From NCBI GenBank assembly GCA_022829145.1, contig CM040753.1:13530884-13594883 (forward strand): a DNA stretch of 64,000 nucleotides, read 5' to 3'. The DNA is from Albula goreensis. Its lineage: Eukaryota > Chordata > Actinopteri > Albuliformes > Albulidae. The notes beneath the pieces are model-generated. The model was not told the origin of the DNA. It worked only from the letters and a program-made list of their open reading frames with translations, and made no database searches. Every line of letters begins with the position of its first letter. Within the stretch, counting starts at the first letter, position 1. A program made the translations under genes and the position numbers. Positions 13,632-25,599 of this stretch are shown one piece after another.

Positions 13632-15310
13632 TGGAGCTGGCGGTGAAGTGTAACGTTTTCCATTTTATCATCCAAAGGTGAATATACTTTTTTATGATAA
13701 AGGTTATAAATTAAACAAATATATATAAAAATAAACTTTTTTCAATGATCTGGTTTATCGTAACGGACTTCTTGTGTGGTTGATTTTGTCTGGCACTACG
13801 TATTATGTAGAAAACAATCTAAATGAAAAGTTGAACATTGTGGTCTAAAGAAAAGCTGGATAAATGCAGAACATACGCTACAATTTTCACACGACAGAGG
13901 ATAGTGTTAAGTCTGCTGTTTGCTAATAATACTTTTCGCATCATATTATTTGCAAATAAAATTACAGTTATTTCTCAAAGTTTTTTTTTATTTGGAGGGC
14001 TAGATAAGATAAGAATTTTCTGTGGTAGCAGGTGTTGAAGGATTCTCTCCTATTGCTGCTGTTTGCATACATGAATCCCCCAGTTCAATGGAAAGCTTAT
14101 TACTAATTAGCATTTATCAGACGTGACTGGTACCGACGTACCACCGCATTAGGTAGACTCTAGTGGGTATAGACGTTACATTTGTAACGGTCCAGAACAT
14201 TGCTTTTTCAGCTCGGTCGTTCAGTGGAGTTTCATTAGAGAGCCGAAAATAGTTAAGGAATATGTACAATAAGGTAATCTTTTTTAAATCTGAATTTCTC
14301 ATTTGTTTTCGGGTCGATGACTCTGTGGTAAGATGAAGGTGGCTGATATTGTTTTATTATTCTAAAAATGATGAGTGACAACTATTTTAAACAATGCAAT
14401 GTTTCAAGTAATCAATGTATTTAACAGATAATACTTAAAATACGTTTGACAGGACTTGTCGGATCCTTAGTTATACGACATATAGCAACGCATCGCAATT
14501 ATCAGTGAATGTAAAATACTGGGACTGTACCTTTGCTATTTATCGTACTACAGACAAATTCTGAAGAGTAAGGAATTGCATACGTGCTGTGTTTGAGGGA
14601 CAAATGATGCCTGTGTGCAACCACTCGGGGGTCCTACCTGCTCCTTAAGAACTACCAAATCTGTACAGGGGAGGGAGCTAGTTCATAAATAATGGTGGCA
14701 TTGACACAACTGTTAAATTGTTTCAGCATTGTTTTTTTTTTAATTACAAGGACCGATTAGAACCCAAAAACGTAGATGAAACCGTATAATAGAATGTTTT
14801 TTAGAAACACGTATAGATCTAGTAGAGTGTAAAACTTTAACTTGGGCTGTATTCACTATGGCAATGCATCATCATGTACTGGGCAGAGCTGCAGGGCCAG
14901 TACGTTTAGGTGGAATATATAAAGCATGGCTTTTGTTCTTGTGGCTGAAGTGAACGCACGTACCCCATACTCAGCTTGCGTTATCTGCCCCCTTTATCAA
15001 ATAAAATCCGTACAACAGATTGCATTATTGTACCCACTCTCATTATTCAACTTGCTACTGTGTGCGTTAGTACATTGTGGATCAGCACGGACTCTCCTAC
15101 CGTTTCTGTCTTTGTGTCTTGTCTGCACTAACTTACAAAGTAAAATGACCAGGGTTTGCACTCATCACTACGGTAATGTTTATTACCGTATTATTAAATA
15201 TTGTATATATTAGGAGCCATTTCCATGTGACCTAGCTGCTCGTACAAGAATCCCTTTTGACGTTTCTTGGTTGCAGTCTCAGTTAAGGGTGAAGAAACAC
15301 GTGACTGTGT

Positions 15311-18300
15311 TACACAGGAAGGTTACAACTGAAGTAGGAAAATCATGTTCTCAAATCAGAATGTACTTCTAAACACCTGTAGTATAATACATCTCATCAG
15401 CAATGTGTTCAATATTCTGAAACTGATTCACTGTTGTATTTTTAATGGGGCTATCTTAAACTCCGAATGAGTTTTTATGTTGTAGCTTTTGTTAAGTCAT
15501 TCATCTAACAATACAATTGTTATGTTTTTTTCTTTGGTTGGAATGAATCACCTTTCCACCCTAACACATAAATATTGGCATTTTGGAACATTATTCAGTC
15601 ACACAATACAGAAATTTTTCATTTGGAATCATTTTGTATGAAAGGTTGAATGTGGCCCTGGAGTTTGCATCCTCCCAGTGGGTTCCTTCGCCTTTCTGGC
15701 ACCAGTTCATGACTTTTGAATAGTCGTTTGTGCTTTCGCTCTCACAATGGGAGAACATAGGCTGGCATTACTTGCCTTTTGAAGAACATTACATAGTTGT
15801 GTATTTTGTGTCTCCCAAGACAGTTACAAAGTGCAGTGGCATGGGGGTTGGGCTATGAGGGGACCCAGTGTAGAAGTAAACCATTATAGCTTCATTTTGA
15901 GTAACCTGATCATTTTCCCACCCCTGCTTGTTTTTTATTCATGACTGTTTTGGCCAAAAAAAAAAAAAACATACACTGTGGGAGACTCCCAGGATCCTAA
16001 TTTGAAATGAATAAACTCTGTAATGCAGCAGAATGTGGTAAATAGTGCATATTATGTGTTCTTGGTGAATAATGATGCAAGTAGAGTCCATTTATTATAC
16101 CTGGCAGCTCTGAGGTGGCCAACTATGGAATCCTTAGTGTTATTTATAAAAGAATGACATCGCTCTTTGATGCACTGTTGAGTTGCCTTTTGTGTCCTGT
16201 TAACATTCAGGGCAAATAAATGCTCTTTGGAGGGCACCTGTTCTTGGACTGCATTGCGTGAATTCATCCCCTGAGAGAACTGGCTCCTTCACCACCATGC
16301 TGTGGACTTGCTCGATATTTGAAAGTAGCTGAAGCCATAGGGAACTCCCTCAGCAATGGCATTGTGTTACTGGTCAGGGGTGGAGAAGCTGGACAGGCAA
16401 ATTACTGCAGCTCAGTCACTTAATATATTGCATCAAATCAGTGATGGTGCAGTAGTTCAATAGATCATGATGAAATGCTTTGCGTGTAAACCCCCAGGTA
16501 ATGCAAATAATCAGACGACTTAAAGCATCAGCAGGAAAAGTCTGCGTCAAATCCTCTCCACTGTGCACACCTCTAACCCAGAATTTCATATCTGGATTTT
16601 AGGCCAAATTACTTCAGCCAAATTTTATTCAGTCCTTTTGTTTAATCTGACATGTCATGATAAGCCCATGAATGACATTAAAGAATTGTTCCTGTGTTCA
16701 TACATGAAGCCCTCCTCTGTTATCTAATCGATAGTGAACCAGCATTGGTGTGTACAACTAATCTGCTAATTGAGCCCAGGTAATTGGAGGGAATGAAAGC
16801 ATGTACTGACACCCACCTTGCAGGAGCAGAGCTGCTGCCCCTGTGTGGCAGTTTTTGCAAGGACACAGAGTGAAGGCTAGGCATGAACCCAGCTCGGACC
16901 TGTGCTTTTGAAGATCTGTACAAGATCTGTGCAGAGAGAGTCTGAAATAAACAGCTTATATTGTAGCGTAAGAACAGAAGGGGCGTAACTGCCTCTCGCA
17001 AGAGAGGGATTTTTAGTACTGGATGTAATGAGAGGAAGGAGGCATCATCTGTTTCTTTCTCTCTCCTGGTCTGCTTGCTCCTTTTCCTGTGACACTCTCT
17101 CTCTAGCAAGACTTGACCTTCCCCTGCTGGCTCCGCCTACTGCTGGTCCCATTTTCAAACAAACAAAACCAAAGAAACAGGGACAGTGCGCTCTGGGACC
17201 CCGAGTGCCAGACGAGCTAAATGCCTTAATAGACTTTCAGTTAAATGCTTCAGTTCTGGGGTGGAAAAACCTAGATAGTTCAACAGCGTCTCCCTAACAT
17301 GTTACTGCTGCTGCTAGTATCACGATTCCACTTCCCACCTCCCCATTGCCTGGCAAGTGTAGACACTGGTCCTAATCAATAAGAGTCCTGCAGCTCTGAA
17401 GCTGTTAAGAAATGTCAGGCTTTCACTGTTCTTATGGACACATTTCTCTCTCAGTCCTTTTATTGCACATATGCATTTGTCCATCTTTTTTTTGTAAGAA
17501 GGGAGGTGTGGTGGGTTATGGTACCCAAAAAAGGTCTTTCTCTAAGGAGTGTACCTGCTCAGAACATATTTCTTGTTGTTAATTGCATATGTGGTGTAAT
17601 TTTAAAGCAGGAGCATTTCACCCTGTATCAAATCTGACCTCAGGAAAAAAAAAAAATGCTGCGCTATTTTTTGGATCAGGGAAAGAGATGTAGACATAGG
17701 ATATGGTGGCCAAATGAATCCCAGAATAATATGTGTCTGAAATGTACATTTTGATGTTAATGTTTGGTGATGGTGCATATCGATGGAATTGAAAAAAAAA
17801 TCTGCCCAAAGTTAAGCTTTTCCTTTACAAACTTATGAGTGAATACTGTGGGAGATTTATTTCCTATTTAAATTATAAATACAAAGTATGTATTTCAATT
17901 TAAAGGCCATTTTTTGCTTTGATGATATGCATGAAAATACTGTACTGTAATAAATAAATACTATATGACAGAATATATAGTTGTTCATCAATTATTAAAA
18001 TAATTTTCTTGCTTATCAATCAAACTAAATGAAAAATTGAGACCAATGATCAGTTTAAAGTTTCAGTCACTGAAGGTCCAGGTGTAGATGCACAGTATGC
18101 TCCAGCTGTGCATAGTACTGTTTATCACAGATAATACTAGTTTGCTAGTATTATCTGGTGGTAACTAGTTTGAAAATACAAATTAATATAAATTTGGAGT
18201 TATAAAGCTTGATATGGAAGCATATACAAAAAGCCTACAGGAAAACTGCCTGCATAGTGGGTTTAACTAGGAAAAAACTGACTAGCCATCTCAAGTACAG

Positions 18301-21143
18301 TCTTTATTGCAAACAAGTAGCTTACTCTCTCACTGTTGACAGGCCTGGGAAGGGGGAGGGGCTGGTGGGGCCACTTAAACCTGTGAGCAGAAAGGGGGGA
18401 GTGGGGATAGGGTGAACAGCCAGCTGCTGAAAATCAGAAACATTTAGCAGTATAAAGTCTGAATTAAGTTTTTAGTGGACAGGTACATTTTGAGCCATTG
18501 GCATTTGATACCGAATCTGAGGGCTGCCAAAGATATCTGTATGCATGAGAAACTGAATTTAAAGTCAAAATCCCTTTGGATATAGCCTGTTTTCACACAG
18601 TGAAATATTCTTTACTTACAACTTATTAACATTCAGAGGTATGTATTTAAACTATGGGCTGCATGCAGTTCAGCTCTCCCTGATTTAGCTATATTGTATC
18701 AGTAATTACTATGTGAATGTTGGGTAGAGGTAACAAGTCCAGTTTATTCCTGCTCCAATACACAATCCTCATCCCAGCGGGCCGGGTTGTCTGTGAGTCT
18801 GTGTCCTATCTGAGCATTTAACTAACCAGCTAATTATTACCTTAATGGAAACCAATTTGAGCTGGGCCTCCTGATAGCCAGAGTAGGTGGAGCTGAGCTG
18901 AGGAGTCTACTGCTCCAAGAGGGAGGCAGGGCAGAGACCAGACAGATCTGCGTCATTTTTATCAGTGGTAATATAATAACACTCTATTGGTTTCCAAAAT
19001 GTATGATAATGATTTTCCCACGCACCCTTCTTGCTAGGACTCCATGTTATTACCCTGCAGGTTTAGAGCGCGTGTGGGAGGGAGGCAATTGTGCTCTCAG
19101 AGGACTGGGTGATCACTTACAGAAAGCAGGCTCATGTGATCAGAATGTTTAAATGTCAATTTAGTGCTTCCATTCTGAGTCTCTTCCAAAAAGAAGAGAA
19201 ACAAGGTGAAGGGAGGCCTGTTTTACAGTAACGTAACCCCACCCCACTATCAGGTACGGCCCTGAAAGGAGTAACTGATTTTTTAACATTTTTTATTGGG
19301 AGTGGAGTAGACTGAAGGATATTCATCCTCGGGTTTATGAAGGGACAGGAGCTATATCAGTGGGAGTATGGGGGTAATAACGCGCATCCTTTCCAGCTTG
19401 CCATGAAAAACCATAAGTCAAACTAGCGGGAACGTTTTTGGAAAGCTGGTGGAATGACTAATGTGATGTAACAATGACACTGAAGAATTCTCTTATGCAA
19501 AAAGCTGATGAATCACAGAGGGCGAATCAGTCAGCTGTCTCACTGCCGAGCCTGATAGCAGCGACTGTGGGCATACGTTCAGATTGAGCGTGGCATGTGA
19601 ACTGGCCCCTGGGGCAGTCTAATTACACCCCCTAACAGGGTCCTAGCATGCTATCTGGATTTAATTGTTTACTGAATGCCAGAAATCCCTTTTGCTAGGC
19701 AAAGACTAATCTAGGCTTACTAGGCCTCAGTTTAGGCCTCTATATCCTTTAGTGCATGTGTGTCATGATTTTTAATGCTTCTTAAAATGTCTTTAAAGCT
19801 TGGTATGTGACAATATATAGTCAGTCATCAGTTAACATCAGCAATAATATTTTACCATTCAACATGAGGAAACGGTTACAGTGGTTGTCATTTAACATAA
19901 CACATTTTACTCTATTTTCAGTTGTGTATTGTTATGCATAAACCAAGAACAACTTAAAATGTAAATCATACAAGCTGTTGAAAAAAGCCCCAGTGGAAAC
20001 ACAAGACACCCAAGTCAGTTTGTATTGTAGTAAAACCAAGAACATAGTTGACATGTCTCACTAATGACAACTGACCCAACTACTACTTTCTTTCACTCTA
20101 AGCTTGTAAATTTTTACAAGATTTGAGTGGAGGAGAAGGCACCTCACTCTTGACGCTGTGTAGTCAAAACCCACAAGCTCCTGGGTTTCTCAGAGTTAGC
20201 CTCATTCCAACTAGTACAAATCCTGCAAGCTAAGCACACTGTCTGAAATAGTCATAAGCTTTTACCCATAAATTTTCCCAGGGGCCATATTGGAGGTGAA
20301 ATGAGTTCATTAAGGTCAGTGAGATCTTGCATTGAAGTAAACTATATAGTGATGGACTGTGTAGTCTGTTGACTGACTGCGATAATAATTCTTGTTTGTG
20401 CTTCTGTGTTCCCTGGTGCTGACAGCTTCAGCTAAAATAATAGGCCATTTGTTTTCCAGAATGTGCCTTTATATAATCAGTGGACCTTCTAGCCACTGTT
20501 GTAGGAGGGGAAAGTGCTGAACCTTATTAAAAGTTCCCTGTCTTCTGTCCACTCTGGGTCCACATATGCTTATGCATTTTTTTTGGCAGCACTTCTGCCT
20601 GTCATGCTGTGGAATAGAACTGTAAATAATGACTCAAACTCAAAATCTCATGAAGGGAAATTGAGTCCTTCAGGCACTTTATGAATGGACACAATGTATT
20701 ATTCATAGCTAAAGTTTGACAGGTACAGGTTCTGACCATTTGATCGTAACTGCGCTATAAAATCTCAATATGCATTGCTAGATGTTTCTCTGTCAAACTG
20801 AAAGAAGAAAAAGAGAATTAAGGAAGTCTGAATGTGATCATACCCAGCTTTGGAGTTTGGCCTTAACCTTGGATAACACATCCAAGAAAGCTTTCTTTCA
20901 TTACTTTCTCAACTCTTTCTTTTCATGAGTTGGTGAAATAAGCTGGGTTTGGATGCCAAATGTGACATTTTCTCAAATTTGTTACTCAGAGTGGCTTGCC
21001 AAATGGAGCAAGTGAATCCCCCCTTAACATACAAAAGACAGAAACCCCCTACATCTCCACCTTAAAGCATGTAATGAGTTGACGGTGTATATAAACTGCA
21101 ACTGTGATGTATGCAAGGCATGGGGTTACTTTGATGCAGGTGT
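15311..21143. other. Non-coding DNA, no gene seen
   Basis: CpG falls back to background. Notable items are an ATGCAAAT octamer (16501-16508) inside a motif-rich block at about 16395-16525, G-rich runs at 18347-18412, the hairpin at 18128-18157, an RE1-like half-site (GGTGCTGA, about 20415), and AT-rich stretches. No reading frame resembles a protein. Confidence 0.65.
18128..18157. repeat. Perfect 13-bp hairpin with TTTG loop
   Basis: CAGATAATACTAG (18128-18140), loop TTTG, CTAGTATTATCTG (18145-18157). All 13 pairs match. Too short for a typical pre-miRNA; more likely a palindromic binding site or the core of an old inverted repeat. Confidence 0.8.
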
Positions 21144-21783
21144 GTAGTGACTACATGAGAGATACACAGTGATTGCGTGGGAGACTCACACAGTGCACTA
21201 ACACAGTGACTGCATGTTATAAACACACAGTGCACTAACACAGTGACTGCATGCTATAAACACATAGTGCACTAACACAGTGACTGCATGTTATACACAC
21301 AGCACACTAACACAGTGGCTTCATGTTAGAAATACACAGTGCACTAACACAGTGACTACATGCTAGACACACACAGTGCACTAACACAGTGACTACATGC
21401 TAGAGACACACAGTGCACTAACACAGTGACTACATGCAGACACACACAGTGCACTAACACAGTGACTCCGTGTTATAAACACACAGTGCACTAACACAGT
21501 GACTGTATGTTATACACACAGCACACTAACACAGCGACTTCATGTTAGAAACACACAGTGCACTAACACAGTGACTACATGTTGTACACAGTGTGCACTA
21601 ACACAGTGACTACATGCTAGACACACACAGTGCACTAACACAGTGACTCCATGTTAGAAACACACAGTGTACTTCCACAGTGACTACATGCTAGACACAC
21701 ACAGTGCACTAACAGGGTGACTGCATGTTAGACACACACGGTACACTAACACAGTGACTGCATGTTAGACGCACACAGTGTGA
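21144..21783. repeat. Minisatellite, about 37-bp unit, 16 clear copies
   Basis: The unit is close to CACAGTGCACTAACACAG followed by TGACTACATGCTAGACA. Sixteen copies of the ACTAACACAGTGAC core are recognisable, plus a degenerate start from 21144. Unit length drifts between about 34 and 38 bp, and variants (TTATAAA against CTAGACA) alternate, which suggests higher-order duplication. Confidence 0.95.
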
Positions 21784-23869
21784 CATTCACAGCTAGCACC
21801 TTTTTCCTATAAAAACAAATACACTCTGAGAGAGAGTGTAGATTAAGATATCGCGGATGAACAATTTCCTCTTGCAAAAGTGAAGCAAACAAAAATAACA
21901 TGGTGAGCATGCTTTTGTTTTGAAACCTAAACTCCCCACCCCCTCAGAGCTTATTAAAGGATTTTCAGGATATTGAAGGGATATACTGTCCCTGTGTGAA
22001 AATTGCTCTCCATACCTGGAGAAGTTTAATCACATAGAATGTTTTTCCACTCGCACTTAAAAACAAGGCAAGAATAACTTGTAGCGCATCCAAGCAAACC
22101 TGGAGAAGGCTGTAGTCAAACAGAAACCATGGAGGGTCTTTAATGCCTTTGATTTATGTTGTTTACTCTCCATCCAGTGAAAAGATCAACACTGTACTAA
22201 CATGTTGTTATTAGCTGTTCAGCATAATGAGTATTTCTAATTCCCTCTTACTGTGATATTTACCCTAAATACCTCTGTGAGTGGTTTTTGTTCATTGTAA
22301 GAGGCAGGCTGTTGTCAGCGTGTGGCTGCTAGTTTTGCAATAGAACAGAGAGCGGCCTGCGATCGCAAGATCTCTTGCTGCGTAGGTCGATCTTACTCAT
22401 CACTTGGAATTCCTCAATGGTGCATTGGCAAGATACTGGGCCCTTTAAACTGAGAGAGAAAAAAGCTTATCAAACACCTTAGCGTTTGGGATTTTAAAAT
22501 AAATGTTGCACACTTTTGGCTCATTTTGAAAAGATGACTAACAGAGCGCATATGTGTGTGTGTGCAGTATTTCTTCCTCTGTTGCAAAAACACCAGAGTA
22601 CTTTTATGACCCCATTAACAGCACAGTGCACAATCAATGCTGTAGATTTTTCATTTCACTCCTCTGTTTAACTTTCTGTCTAATTATTCTAGGACACAGT
22701 TTGTCTGTGTTCGATTGCATATCATTTGTATGCTGTTGTCAATAGATGCGATTTGCTTTAAATTATAGTCTTAATGCGAGTGGCTGAAATAAGGGCTTTC
22801 TGAAAATCCATGTTGAGTGCAGAAAGAAATGGACTGCAAATATCCTCCTAGAGTATACAAATGTGTTTCACCTCTGATAAGCCTTTTATCAAGAGAGTGA
22901 GGCAACCACTTTTCCTCCTGGTCCAGCTGCACAATCTCAGTCTCTGTAAATATGGAGGTAGGGATGCAAGTTTCAGCAATGCACAAATAGAGGTTTCAGT
23001 GTTATGTGTAGGAATTGTGCCACTTTTCATGCTAGTAATACAGTGTTTTTTACAATTGAGATGTTTGCTGTTACAGTTTGAAATACTTCTTATCATTATG
23101 GTCTAAACCCTGATGTGATGAGCAGACCTTATGCATATTGTATCACTTACAAGCGGTATACAACAGTTTAAATTTAACATTAAACTTGTAGCAAAGCCTT
23201 TCAATTTATGAGAATGGATGCATGACCTAACTAAGCTCATATAAATGCAGGAACATTTTTTGTTGCGCATCAGGAAAAAAAAATTGCTTTGAACTTGTTC
23301 AATTTTTAAGTTCTTTTCTAGTGACTTCATCATGGTCATTTCCGTTTGCCTATTTCACTTGGAAATTGTAGTGTGTTTCATGTTACGTTTTGAATGGAAT
23401 GCTTTGTTTCGCTGCAGTGGGTGGTAGTACAATAATATTCAGGACAAGAGTCCCATTGTGGATGAACATAAACCTCATTGTGTGGCGTCGGAGATACTAG
23501 TGGTTTGTTCATTTACTGTATTAAATGAATGGCTGATCTGAATTCTGCTGTCAGTGTGTCCACTGGGGGAGACTTGCCTCCAGTTATAAATGTACTCCCA
23601 TTCCTCATTAAGACCTGTTTTCTGCAGAGGATCCAAATATAGCTGTAATATGTATGCAAGGTTGAGCAGTTAGCTTTTATCAATGCAGCTGTAGAAATCG
23701 ACTTAACATGTGATTGCAACCGTGTTACTTAGTTACTGGGGATACCGCAGCGACCCGGTGCTGCTATCCATCTGAAGATGTTTATTCTGACACACCCTCC
23801 TGACATCCCGTTTAGTCAAAAGGTAGGCCCTGTTCTGAACCGCTGATTACAGAAAGTGTCACATTAAAT
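21784..23869. other. Non-coding DNA, no gene seen
   Basis: Intron-like sequence. A CpG-bearing block at about 22310-22440 (contains gcctgcgatcgcaagatctc) stands out as a possible conserved element. No reading frame is convincing. Confidence 0.6.
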
Positions 23870-24075
23870 TTAAATCAGGTGGTCTCTCCCTCGGTGCGGC
23901 TCCATCCCTCTTAATTCAAGTGCTGTAACTGGGAGAGAGGGGAGCTTCCTTAACGAATGCTTAAACAATTCCGTTAGCCATGCATGATTGATGGGGTTTC
24001 AGGGTGAGGATGTGATTTCAGAATGTCCTCGTTGATAGAGACGGGGCGAGATCGTAACAGCTAATGAAATCCTTC
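23870..24075 (+). promoter_or_regulatory. Candidate conserved non-coding element before the NLGN1 exon
   Basis: A motif-dense block with TTAATTCAAGTG (NKX2-type core TCAAGTG), TGATTGATGG (PBX/MEIS-type) and CpG preserved at several places, lying 130-330 bp before the predicted acceptor. Role unknown. Confidence 0.35.
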
Positions 24076-24079
24076 TCTC

Positions 24080-24205
24080 TCCCCCCAGATCTTCCTTCCC
24101 TGCCCCAACCACCCCCACCCACACCTTACACCCTACACCCTCCTCACAACACCCTGCCCCCAATCCCCCAGTCGGTGCTAATTAATTATTTTTTATTTCC
24201 CTCAG
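24080..24205 (+). promoter_or_regulatory. Pyrimidine-rich tract and tandem splice acceptors
   Basis: A C/T-rich run ends in ccccag at 24171, and a second acceptor, ttatttccctcag, ends at 24205 after a tgctaat branch-point match. Either could open the first NLGN1 coding exon; the two are 34 nt apart and both lie in UTR, so the protein would not change. Confidence 0.55.
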
Positions 24206-24608
24206 GGTATATACTGGTGGCTTGACTGGATTTGATTTATCTGCAGAGGACACCCCTCCCAGAGGCAAATGGCCGGGCTTGTGCCCGTGGAAGGAATAAG
24301 AAAACGGGGCCATCAATAGGGAACTGACGAATGGTGGCCAGTAAAGATGTCGACTGACGGTGAGCACCAAATCTTTGGAAAGCACTTGCCATGCGAAGAT
24401 CCCATGAAAGTTTTGACAGCCGCTGTAGCACCTTCCTCCCGAGGTTTGACCCCTTGATACTGCCGATTACCCTTGCGTCCTGTGTGTGGATATAAATCGG
24501 GGTGTGGGGTTGGTTTTTTTATCCCCCGTTTGCTTTTTCAAAAGCGCAAAACGCCCTAGAAGAGGAGTGCCTCCTGGTGCGGCGCTGGTTGCCGCGGGTG
24601 ACAGGAAC
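24206..24608 (+). other. NLGN1: Probable 5' UTR part of the first NLGN1 coding exon
   Basis: Upstream of the start codon the best splice acceptor is tttatttccctcag|GG, ending at 24205, with a branch-point-like tgctaat about 25 nt before it. A second acceptor candidate with a very C-rich tract ends at 24171. A weaker one, ctttttcaaaag, ends at 24544. If 24205 is used, 403 nt of leader precede the ATG. The leader contains four upstream AUGs with short frames (24269-24319, 24331-24357, 24347-24457 and 24391-24495), all closed before the main start. The exon start is inferred from sequence only; an RNA read would settle it. Confidence 0.5.
24347..24457 (+). promoter_or_regulatory. Upstream ORF (36 codons) in the probable NLGN1 leader
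   Basis: An ATG with A at -3 opens a frame starting MSTDGEHQ and ending at TGA 24455-24457. It overlaps a shorter frame (24331-24357) and a 34-codon frame from 24391 (starts MRRSHESF, ends at TAA 24493-24495). A 16-codon frame sits at 24269-24319. All end at least 110 nt before the main ATG, so reinitiation or leaky scanning would be needed. The DNA is seen; function depends on this stretch being in the mRNA. Confidence 0.4.
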
Positions 24609-25104
24609 ATGCTTCTACGGAGGTCGTCATGGTTATGGCGTGGGGCGGCGGTTCGAGTGGCGAGTTTGCAGCCCCGCCCCGGTGCTGACCTGGCTCTCTT
24701 CCTGTGGATTTTGGGTGCAGCTCTGCAGGGGGCACCAGCGAGTGGAGAAAAGCTGGATGAATCGGACCCTGTGGTGACCACTGCCTATGGGAAACTGCGG
24801 GGCTTCAAGAAAGAACTCAACAATGAGATCCTGGGGCCTGTTATCCAGTTCCTGGGTGTTCCCTATGCATCACCACCCACTGGTGAGAGACGCTTTCAGC
24901 CGCCTGAGCCACCTGTCTCATGGCCAGACGTCAGGAATGCCACCGCGTTTGGCCCAGTCTGCCCCCAGACTGTGTTGGAGGGCCGGCTCCCAGATGTCAT
25001 GCTGCCCGTCTGGTTTACAAACAGTCTGGAGATCGTGTCCTCGTACGTCCAGGAGCAAAGCGAGGACTGCCTTTTCTTAAACATCTATGTCCCCACGGAG
25101 GATG
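24609..25104 (+). CDS. NLGN1: Neuroligin-1, first coding exon (signal peptide and start of esterase-like domain)
   Basis: Encodes residues 1-165 plus the first base of codon 166 of a postsynaptic adhesion protein that binds presynaptic neurexins. The ATG at 24609 has A at -3 and is the first ATG in its frame. Residues 1-27 are a basic leader, 28-41 a hydrophobic core, with likely cleavage near 46, before EKLDESDP. The cholinesterase-like fold starts at about 55. Visible landmarks are [20 protein letters not shown] (67-86), [14 protein letters not shown] (89-102), a glycosylation sequon N110-A-T, and Cys118 and Cys154, which match the first disulfide of neuroligins. The [20 protein letters not shown] and QSEDC signatures favour NLGN1 over NLGN2, 3 and 4. 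The exon ends GAG GAT G|gtgagt, phase 1, at the usual neuroligin boundary after PTED. The leader is GC- and CpG-rich, unlike its surroundings. The rest of the protein (catalytic-like core, stalk, membrane segment, PDZ ligand) lies beyond the window. Confidence 0.96.
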
Positions 25105-25190
25105 GTGAGTGTAAAACACAGGAGAAAAAAAACCTTTTCCTTTTTTTGTTTTATTCTGTGGCTGATAACAGACAGAGTTGGGGAAAAAGA

Positions 25191-25235
25191 GCATGACCTC
25201 TTGCATGTGTTGTTGGTTTGACCTCTACGTGCATG
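25191..25235 (+). promoter_or_regulatory. Cluster of three GCATG (Rbfox-type) motifs upstream of the A1 exon
   Basis: GCATG at 25191-25195 and TGCATG at 25202-25207 and 25230-25235, all on the sense strand. Three in 45 nt is far above chance spacing. Rbfox binding upstream of an exon usually represses inclusion. Regulation of A1 is inferred. Confidence 0.5.
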
Positions 25236-25593
25236 TTGCTGCTTATCTGTGCGTGTTTTTTTGTGTTGCGTGTGTCTGTGGGGGGTGGGGGGCAAGTGGG
25301 GCCACGTGCGGCCGCGTGCGTGTGTGCACATCTGTCTTCTGAAGTCCCGCTCACACACATCTTCCTGTCCACCACAGCACGTCCATCCAGGTGAAACTGA
25401 TTCCTTCCTGCCCTCTTCCTTCTCACACTTGACTGCCAGAGATCCTCCATTGTCCATTGTGTGTGCAGGCACAATGAGTTGAGCTTATGAAGAGGGTGTC
25501 CAATGTAAAGTATTGATTGATTGACTGATTGATTGATGAATTGAGACAGAAAGAAGCAGAGCTCTCTTCTCTTTTCATTTAGATAGTGGTTTT

Positions 25594-25599
25594 TGCATG
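25594..25599 (+). promoter_or_regulatory. TGCATG Rbfox-type motif 58 nt before the A1 exon
   Basis: A full TGCATG hexamer in the proximal upstream intron, fourth in the series, and the one best placed to affect acceptor use of the A1 exon. Confidence 0.5.

Larger units (their letters stand above)
12240..15310. promoter_or_regulatory. CpG-retaining domain, candidate unmethylated promoter or regulatory region
   Basis: By eye I count about 75 CpG in 3.06 kb (about 25 per kb), against about 7 per kb in the kilobase on each side. GC content stays low, so this is CpG preservation, not a GC-rich island. In fish, unmethylated promoters often look like this. The densest parts are 12290-12620 and 14100-14520. 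Possible donors (for example tggtaagat near 14329 or aaggtgaat near 13677) exist, but no exon can be fixed. It could hold the NLGN1 transcription start, an enhancer, or an unmarked non-coding gene. Confidence 0.5.

Noticed and set aside
16720..17109. 129-residue - strand frame
   Set aside because: No recognisable domain; composition as expected of chance.
20403..20423. Second RE1 site (reverse strand)
   Set aside because: Only the GGTGCTGA half fits; the other half is degenerate.
24486..24608. In-frame N-terminal extension of NLGN1
   Set aside because: The extension has no ATG (begins with GTG) and no likeness to neuroligins; the first ATG in frame is 24609 with a good -3 base.
25105..25196. 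Continuation of the NLGN1 frame past 25104
   Set aside because: A gtgagt donor stands exactly at the known family exon boundary; the continuation is lysine/phenylalanine-rich intron text ending at TGA 25194-25196.
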